From NCBI RefSeq assembly GCF_010550245.1, contig NZ_JAAGLU010000035.1:1-64000 (forward strand): a stretch of 64,000 nt of DNA, given 5' to 3'. The notes under the pieces are model-generated. The model was not told where the DNA came from. It did no database searches and saw only the letters and a program-made list of their open reading frames with translations. This stretch comes from Streptomyces sp. SID12501 (lineage in GTDB: Bacteria > Actinomycetota > Actinomycetes > Streptomycetales > Streptomycetaceae). Both the position numbers and the translations under genes were made by a program. Of this stretch, positions 59,613-64,000 are shown piece after piece. How positions within the stretch are numbered: position 1 is the stretch's first letter; every line of letters begins with the position of its first letter.

Positions 59613-60623
59613 ATGACCGACGCCGCGCAGCCACCGCACCCACCGGAGAACATCCCCGCGGAGGGGGCGAGTTCCGAGGGCGCGGCGACCGGGGAAACCG
59701 TCAGCGAAAGCCCCGCGAGCGGCACCCCCGCGCGGGTCCCGCTGGACAAGCCTCCGGCCGGATCCGCCACCGGCGGCACGACCGTTTCCGACGCCGAGTT
59801 CAATCCCTGGGCACCGCCGACAGCGGAGGTCCCTCGCTCGGGTCCGGCCCCTGAGGGCCCCGGCAGCACGGTGTTCTGGAACAACGGCGACACCACCCCG
59901 CCACCCCCCGGCGTCCACCACCACCCCACGGTCACCTCGACGCCCGCGGCCACCACGCCCCCGCCGGGCGCCCACACCGGCCCGCCCGTACCCCAGGCCT
60001 CCCAGCCCTGGGCCAACCCGTTCGCGCCCCCCGGCGCTTCCGCGGCCGGGACCCCGCAGGACAACCCGTTCGCGCCGCCCACCCCGCACGCCTCCTACGC
60101 CCAGCCCGCCGCGCCGGGCGAGCCGGTCCCTCCGCCGCCCATAGCACCCGACGGCCCCGGACAGGCCCCGTACGGCTACCCGTCCTACCCGGCCTATCCG
60201 TCCGAACGGCAGGACTACGGCTACCCGCAGCAGTCCGGCTACGTCGTTCCCGGTCCCGCGCAGTCCGTGCCCCCGATGTACGGCGGCACCGGCTACGGCT
60301 GGGCCCCCATGGCGCCCCAGCCGATGAACGGCATGGGTACGGCCTCGCTGGTGGTCGGCATCGTCTCGGCTGTCTTCTTCTGCCTCTGGCCGCTGGCGAT
60401 CATCCTGGGCATCCTCGCCGTGGTGTTCGGCCTGATCGCCCGTGGCAGGGCCCGCCGGGGCCAGGCGACCAACGGGGGCCAGGCGCTGGCCGGGATCATC
60501 TGCGGTGGCGTCGCCATCGTCCTCGCCGTGACGGTCGGCGTCCTCGTCATCGCGTTCAACGAAGAGGGGTCCGCGAACGACTTCGACGGCGGTTACTCGA
60601 CCTCTCTGTCCCAGCAGGTCTAG
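59613..60623 (+). CDS. DUF4190 membrane protein with proline-rich N-terminus
   Basis: 336 aa. A long Pro/Gly/Ala/Tyr-rich disordered cytosolic region (about 1-245) with NPFAPP repeats, then a DUF4190-type hydrophobic hairpin: TASLVVGIVSAVFFCLWPLA, ILGILAVVFGLIARGRARRG, GQALAGIICGGVAIVLAVTV. Function unknown. ATG 59613 follows GAGGGG; ATG 59580 is less likely because TAGCAT there looks like the -10. Confidence 0.82.
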   Translation: MTDAAQPPHPPENIPAEGASSEGAATGETVSESPASGTPARVPLDKPPAGSATGGTTVSDAEFNPWAPPTAEVPRSGPAPEGPGSTVFWNNGDTTPPPPGVHHHPTVTSTPAATTPPPGAHTGPPVPQASQPWANPFAPPGASAAGTPQDNPFAPPTPHASYAQPAAPGEPVPPPPIAPDGPGQAPYGYPSYPAYPSERQDYGYPQQSGYVVPGPAQSVPPMYGGTGYGWAPMAPQPMNGMGTASLVVGIVSAVFFCLWPLAIILGILAVVFGLIARGRARRGQATNGGQALAGIICGGVAIVLAVTVGVLVIAFNEEGSANDFDGGYSTSLSQQV

Positions 60624-60755
60624 CGAGCAGGCCCAGTGAGTGGGTCGAACGGGCCGGGTCGAGCAGGCGGAGCCGAGCGGCAGGGAAGGGCGGCCGGTGC
60701 GAAATCCGCACCCCGTGTCGGTGGCGTGGGCCCCGGGACAGGCGCCGGCCCAGCC

Positions 60756-61397
60756 CTAGCCCCGCAACCGTTTCCGTGCCGCCATCAGTGCGAACCCGAG
60801 CAGGTTCGGCCCTCGCCACCGCTCGGGGTCCATCGCCGCCTCGTCGTCCGCGGCGAGGCCGATGCCCCACACGCGGTCGACCGGGCTCGCCTCGACCAGT
60901 ACACGCTCGCCCGTGCCCAGCAGAAAGCCTTGCAGGTCACTGTGGGCGGCGAACTTGTGGACGCTTCCCTCGACCACGATCTCGAACCGCTCGCGCTTCC
61001 ACACGGCCTCGTCGAAGCCGCGCACGAGCCGGCCGGCCTTCTTCGCCAGTGCCGGGTTCGGTGCCGAGATCGCCCGTTGCTCCGCCTCCGCGTCCTCGAA
61101 CAGGCGGGCCTTGGCGGCCATCATCCAGTGCTCGGCCGTCGCGTAATCCACCCCGTCGACCGAAAACGCGGCCGGCCACCACTGGCTGAGACAGCTCGCC
61201 CCCACGCGGCCGTCCGGGCGGGGGCGGTGTCCCCAGAAGTGCAGGTACTTGACCCGGGCCCCCGCACGGACTTCCCTGGTCAGGTCCTCCAATGAATCGA
61301 TCTGCCCGGACTGCTCCGGGTTGGCGGTGTTCGCGTCTTTGGCGGTGTTCGCAGCGAGTTTCCCCATGCACGCGAGTCTTGCAGCCACCACTGACAT
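60756..61397 (-). CDS. NADAR family protein
   Basis: 213 aa of the NADAR (YbiA-like) fold. Seen: VKYLHFWGHRPRPDG, LSQWWPAAFSVDGVDYATAE, HWMMAAKARLF, LVRGFDEAVWKRERFEIVVE, GIGLAADDEAAMDPERWRGP, NLLGFALMAARKRL. Relatives hydrolyse riboflavin-pathway intermediates or remove ADP-ribose from modified guanine in DNA (established for characterised members); no ADP-ribosylating partner is adjacent. ATG 61397 follows GGAGGG. Confidence 0.9.
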   Translation of the reverse strand: MSVVAARLACMGKLAANTAKDANTANPEQSGQIDSLEDLTREVRAGARVKYLHFWGHRPRPDGRVGASCLSQWWPAAFSVDGVDYATAEHWMMAAKARLFEDAEAEQRAISAPNPALAKKAGRLVRGFDEAVWKRERFEIVVEGSVHKFAAHSDLQGFLLGTGERVLVEASPVDRVWGIGLAADDEAAMDPERWRGPNLLGFALMAARKRLRG

Positions 61398-61450
61398 CGC
61401 GTCCCTCCATTTCCCATCCCGCTGGACACCTCGTCGACAGATTCCGTCGC

Positions 61451-61498
61451 GTAACCAAAAGGAAACAACGGAATCACTTGTTGGAGGACATTTACTCT
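61451..61498 (+). promoter_or_regulatory. GlnR-type operator before the second aldehyde dehydrogenase
   Basis: GTAAC (61451-61455), six bases, GAAAC (61462-61466), six bases, ATCAC (61473-61477), six bases, GAGGA (61484-61488). Spacing fits the GlnR box exactly; the first two elements are perfect. TACTCT (61493-61498) could be the -10. Confidence 0.75.
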
Positions 61499-61574
61499 GT
61501 CAGGATCGGCACTCAAATCGACCTGGAGCTACGTTGACCCCCGCAGCACGGGGCGGGCGACGGAGGAGAGCGAC

Positions 61575-63098
61575 ATGCACATTCCGGGCCATCGCTTCCC
61601 GGCACAGGAGCGGCTCGCGGCCGGCGCGCAGTACATCGCGGGCCGTCTGACACGCGGCACCTCGGGCCGTACGCACGCGGTCGTCGATCCAGCCACCGGC
61701 GACGCGGTCTACACGTACGAGCTGGCCGGTCACGACGACGTGGACGCCGCCGTCGCCGCCGCACGCGCGGCCTTCCCCGGCTGGGCCGGGGCCACCCCGG
61801 GCGAGCGTTCCGACGCGCTGCACCGCTTCGCCGCGGTCGTCGCCGAGCGCGCCGAGGAGTTCGCGCGCGCCGAGTCCCTCCAGTGCGGCAAACCGCTCAA
61901 GCTGACCCGCGAGTTCGACGTGCCGGGGACCATCGACAACACCGCGTTCTTCGCCGGCGCCGCGCGGCACCTCCAGGGACAGTCGGCCGGGGAGTACTCC
62001 GGTGACCACACCTCGTACGTCCGCCGGGAGCCCATCGGTGTCGTCGGGTCCATCGCGCCCTGGAACTATCCCCTCCAGATGGCCGCCTGGAAGATCCTCC
62101 CGGCGATCGCGGCCGGCAACACGATCGTGCTCAAGCCCGCCGAGCTGACCCCGCTGACCTCGCTCCTCTTCGCCGAGGCGGCCACCGCGGCCGGCATTCC
62201 GGACGGGGTGATCAATGTCGTCACCGGGACCGGCAAAGAAGCCGGTGAGTACCTCGTCGGGCATCCCGATGTCGTCATGACGTCCTTCACCGGGTCCACC
62301 GCGGTCGGCAAGCGTGTCGCCGAGGTCGCCACCGCCACCGTCAAGCGGCTCCATCTGGAACTGGGCGGCAAGGCACCCTTCGTCGTCTTCGACGACGCCG
62401 ATCTCGACGCCGCCGTCAACGGGGCTGTCGCGGGCTCGCTCATCAACACCGGGCAGGACTGCACGGCCGCCACGCGCGCGTACGTGCAACGGCCGCTGTA
62501 CGAGGAGTTCGTCGCGAGAACGGCCGCCCTCATGGACACCGTCCGGCTCGGTGATCCGTTCGCCGCGGGCACCGATCTCGGGCCGCTCATCTCGCACGCG
62601 CAGCGCGACCGGGTCGCCGGTTTCGTCGAGCGGGCGCGTGCCTACGCGCGCGTGGTGGCAGGCGGCGAGGTTCCCGAGGGGGAGCTGAAGAGCGGCGCCT
62701 ACTACCGGCCCACACTGATCGCCGACGCCGCCCAGGACAGCGAGATCGTCCAGTCCGAGATCTTCGGGCCGGTGCTCGTCGTCCTGCCCTTCGACACCGA
62801 CGACGAGGGCATCCGGCTCGCCAACGACACGCCCTACGGGCTGGCCGCCTCCGTCTGGAGCCGGGACGTCTACCGGGCGAACCGCGCCACCCGCGAGATC
62901 AAGGCGGGCTGCGTGTGGGTCAACGACCACATTCCGATCATCAGCGAGATGCCCCACGGCGGGTACAAGGCGTCCGGCTTCGGCAAGGACATGTCCACGT
63001 ACTCGTTCGAGGAGTACACACAGATCAAGCACGTCATGTTCGACAACACCGCGATTGCCCGCAAGGACTGGCACCGCACGATCTTCGGGGACCGCTGA
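61575..63098 (+). CDS. Gamma-aminobutyraldehyde dehydrogenase
   Basis: 507 aa ALDH. Seen: SIAPWNYPLQMAAWKILPAI, LELGGKAPFVVFDDADLDAA, SLINTGQDCTAATRAY with nucleophile Cys296, SEIFGPVLVVLPF. It closely resembles PatD/PuuC-type enzymes converting 4-aminobutyraldehyde to GABA and is a paralogue of the gene at 51044. ATG 61575 follows GGAGGAGAG. It lies 58 bases before a PotD-like gene and behind a GlnR-type operator, suggesting uptake and oxidation of putrescine under nitrogen control. Confidence 0.93.
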   Translation: MHIPGHRFPAQERLAAGAQYIAGRLTRGTSGRTHAVVDPATGDAVYTYELAGHDDVDAAVAAARAAFPGWAGATPGERSDALHRFAAVVAERAEEFARAESLQCGKPLKLTREFDVPGTIDNTAFFAGAARHLQGQSAGEYSGDHTSYVRREPIGVVGSIAPWNYPLQMAAWKILPAIAAGNTIVLKPAELTPLTSLLFAEAATAAGIPDGVINVVTGTGKEAGEYLVGHPDVVMTSFTGSTAVGKRVAEVATATVKRLHLELGGKAPFVVFDDADLDAAVNGAVAGSLINTGQDCTAATRAYVQRPLYEEFVARTAALMDTVRLGDPFAAGTDLGPLISHAQRDRVAGFVERARAYARVVAGGEVPEGELKSGAYYRPTLIADAAQDSEIVQSEIFGPVLVVLPFDTDDEGIRLANDTPYGLAASVWSRDVYRANRATREIKAGCVWVNDHIPIISEMPHGGYKASGFGKDMSTYSFEEYTQIKHVMFDNTAIARKDWHRTIFGDR

Positions 63099-63156
63099 CA
63101 GGACACAGGCCGACCGACCAGCGGCCGAATCACCCTCCCGAAAGGGCATCACGCGC

Positions 63157-64000
63157 ATGGAGCAGTACGAGCCCGACCGCCTTTCCCCTGCCCAGGTGGC
63201 CGCCATGCGGCGCAGCTTCCGCAACGGCAGGGCCGCCCTGACCCGCCGGTCCCTGCTGCGAGCCTCCGCGGGCGGCGCCCTGGTGGCCGGCGGCCTCGGT
63301 GCGCTGACCGGCTGCGGCATCCCCGCGGCCGGCCAGACCGCGGGAGGCGTCTCCGCGGACGACCACTCGGCCAAGGAGAAGACCGTCAACTTCTCCAACT
63401 GGACCGAGTACATGGACGTCGACGAGAGCGAAAAGCACCACCCCACGCTCGACGCGTTCACCGAGCGGACCGGCATCAAGGTCAAGTACACCGAGGACAT
63501 CAACGACAACGTCGAGTTCTTCGGCAAGATCAAACCGCAGCTCGCGGCGGGCCAGGACACCGGCCGGGACATCATCGTCCTCACCGACTGGCTGGCCGGC
63601 CGGCTGATCAGGCTCGGCTGGGTCCAGAAGCTGGACGCCTCGAACCTCCCGCACGCCTTCGCGAACCTGTCACAGCAGTTCCGCAGCCCCGACTGGGACC
63701 CGGGCCGCGCCTACTCCTACCCCTGGCAGGGCATCTCGACCGTCATCGCCTACAACAAGAAGGCGCTGGACGGCGTCGAGGTGAAGTCGGTCTCCGACAT
63801 GCTCGACAACCCCAAGCTGAAGGGGCGTGTCGGGTTCCTCTCCGAGATGCGCGACAGCATCGGTATGACCCTGCTCGACATGGGCAAGGACCCGGCGAAG
63901 TTCACCGACGACGACTACGACGCGGTCGTGGCCCGGCTCCAGAAGGCCGTCGACAAGGGCCAGATCCGCCGCTTCTCCGGCAACGACTACACGGCCGACC
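63157..64000 (+). CDS. PotD-like polyamine-binding lipoprotein (3' end missing)
   Basis: Open to the window end, 281 residues visible. Tat-like leader TRRSLLRASAGGALVAGGLG followed by LTGCG lipobox, then VNFSNWTEYMDVDESEKHHP, YTEDINDNVEFFGKI, IIVLTDWLAGRLI, PWQGISTVIAYNKKAL. Same family as the gene at 52672. ATG 63157 follows AAAGGG. Permease and ATPase genes (potABC) probably follow beyond the window, as in S. coelicolor (recalled). Confidence 0.92.
   Translation, partial: MEQYEPDRLSPAQVAAMRRSFRNGRAALTRRSLLRASAGGALVAGGLGALTGCGIPAAGQTAGGVSADDHSAKEKTVNFSNWTEYMDVDESEKHHPTLDAFTERTGIKVKYTEDINDNVEFFGKIKPQLAAGQDTGRDIIVLTDWLAGRLIRLGWVQKLDASNLPHAFANLSQQFRSPDWDPGRAYSYPWQGISTVIAYNKKALDGVEVKSVSDMLDNPKLKGRVGFLSEMRDSIGMTLLDMGKDPAKFTDDDYDAVVARLQKAVDKGQIRRFSGNDYTAD

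Noticed and set aside
60696..60712. GGTGCG-AAATC-CGCACC as a terminator between the DUF4190 and NADAR genes
   Set aside because: Only a 6-bp stem, not distinguishable from chance in this GC context.
61500..63584. 694-codon minus-strand open frame
   Set aside because: Lies opposite the aldehyde dehydrogenase and PotD-like gene; no domain recognised.
1..64000. Mobile elements, CRISPR arrays, tRNA or rRNA genes
   Set aside because: No transposase, integrase, regularly spaced repeats, cloverleaf or rRNA sequence was recognised; by-eye search could miss a divergent tRNA.

Overview
The window is a piece of a Streptomyces chromosome core. It is uniformly very GC-rich and almost fully coding, with GTG and TTG starts, probable leaderless genes and strong GC hairpins without U-tracts. 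Its gene order matches, from memory, the conserved S. coelicolor run from smc through ftsY, amtB-glnK-glnD, ffh, rpsP-trmD-rplS, the sip signal peptidases, whiG, rpsB-tsf-pyrH-frr-cdsA and on to polyamine genes. I see no insertion sequence, prophage, CRISPR array, rRNA or tRNA gene.

Layout. 1-6.5 kb: 3' part of smc (entering in the hinge), glucose permease glcP with an inverted-repeat-rich leader, a flavin oxidoreductase and ftsY. 6.6-13.7 kb: a small primase/polymerase-like protein, nsdA, and amtB-glnK-glnD behind a GlnR-type operator. 13.8-19 kb: ffh, a methyltransferase, a short archaeal/eukaryotic-type prolyl-tRNA synthetase and a SprT-like zinc protein. 19.1-29.6 kb: rpsP-khpA-rimM-trmD-rplS, four tandem type I signal peptidases (sipWXYZ), a Nudix hydrolase, a DUF2469 gene, and yraN-comM-dprA behind two DnaA-box-like sites. 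29.9-39.1 kb: whiG, a TetR regulator, an M23 peptidase, rpsB-tsf, pyrH-frr-cdsA, a helical protein and rlmN. 39.2-44.1 kb: a TPP riboswitch, thiBPQ and a mycothiol-dependent-isomerase-like protein. 44.2-48.8 kb (minus strand): a sortase-anchored surface protein, a LOG protein, a VOC protein and an ABC pair. 48.9-54.4 kb: divergent polyamine/GABA catabolic genes (Lrp regulator and aminotransferase against an aldehyde dehydrogenase), a PotD-like lipoprotein and a membrane protein. 54.4-61.4 kb: a serine hydrolase, a large fused ECF sigma factor, a GDPD phosphodiesterase, an adenosine/aminodeoxyfutalosine deaminase, a DUF4190 protein and a NADAR protein. 61.4-64 kb: a second aldehyde dehydrogenase with its own GlnR-type operator and the start of a second PotD-like gene, cut by the window end.

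Themes. Nitrogen: GlnR-type boxes precede both the ammonium operon and the polyamine aldehyde dehydrogenase, so polyamine nitrogen may sit under the same control. Protein export: ffh, ftsY and four signal peptidases lie within 20 kb. Development: nsdA and whiG. Most unusual are a sigma factor fused to a zinc-binding anti-sigma-like motif, membrane helices and a C-terminal domain; a long low-complexity insertion in the SMC hinge; a 9-bp tandem repeat across the thiB/thiP junction; and clusters of inverted repeats in front of several genes.
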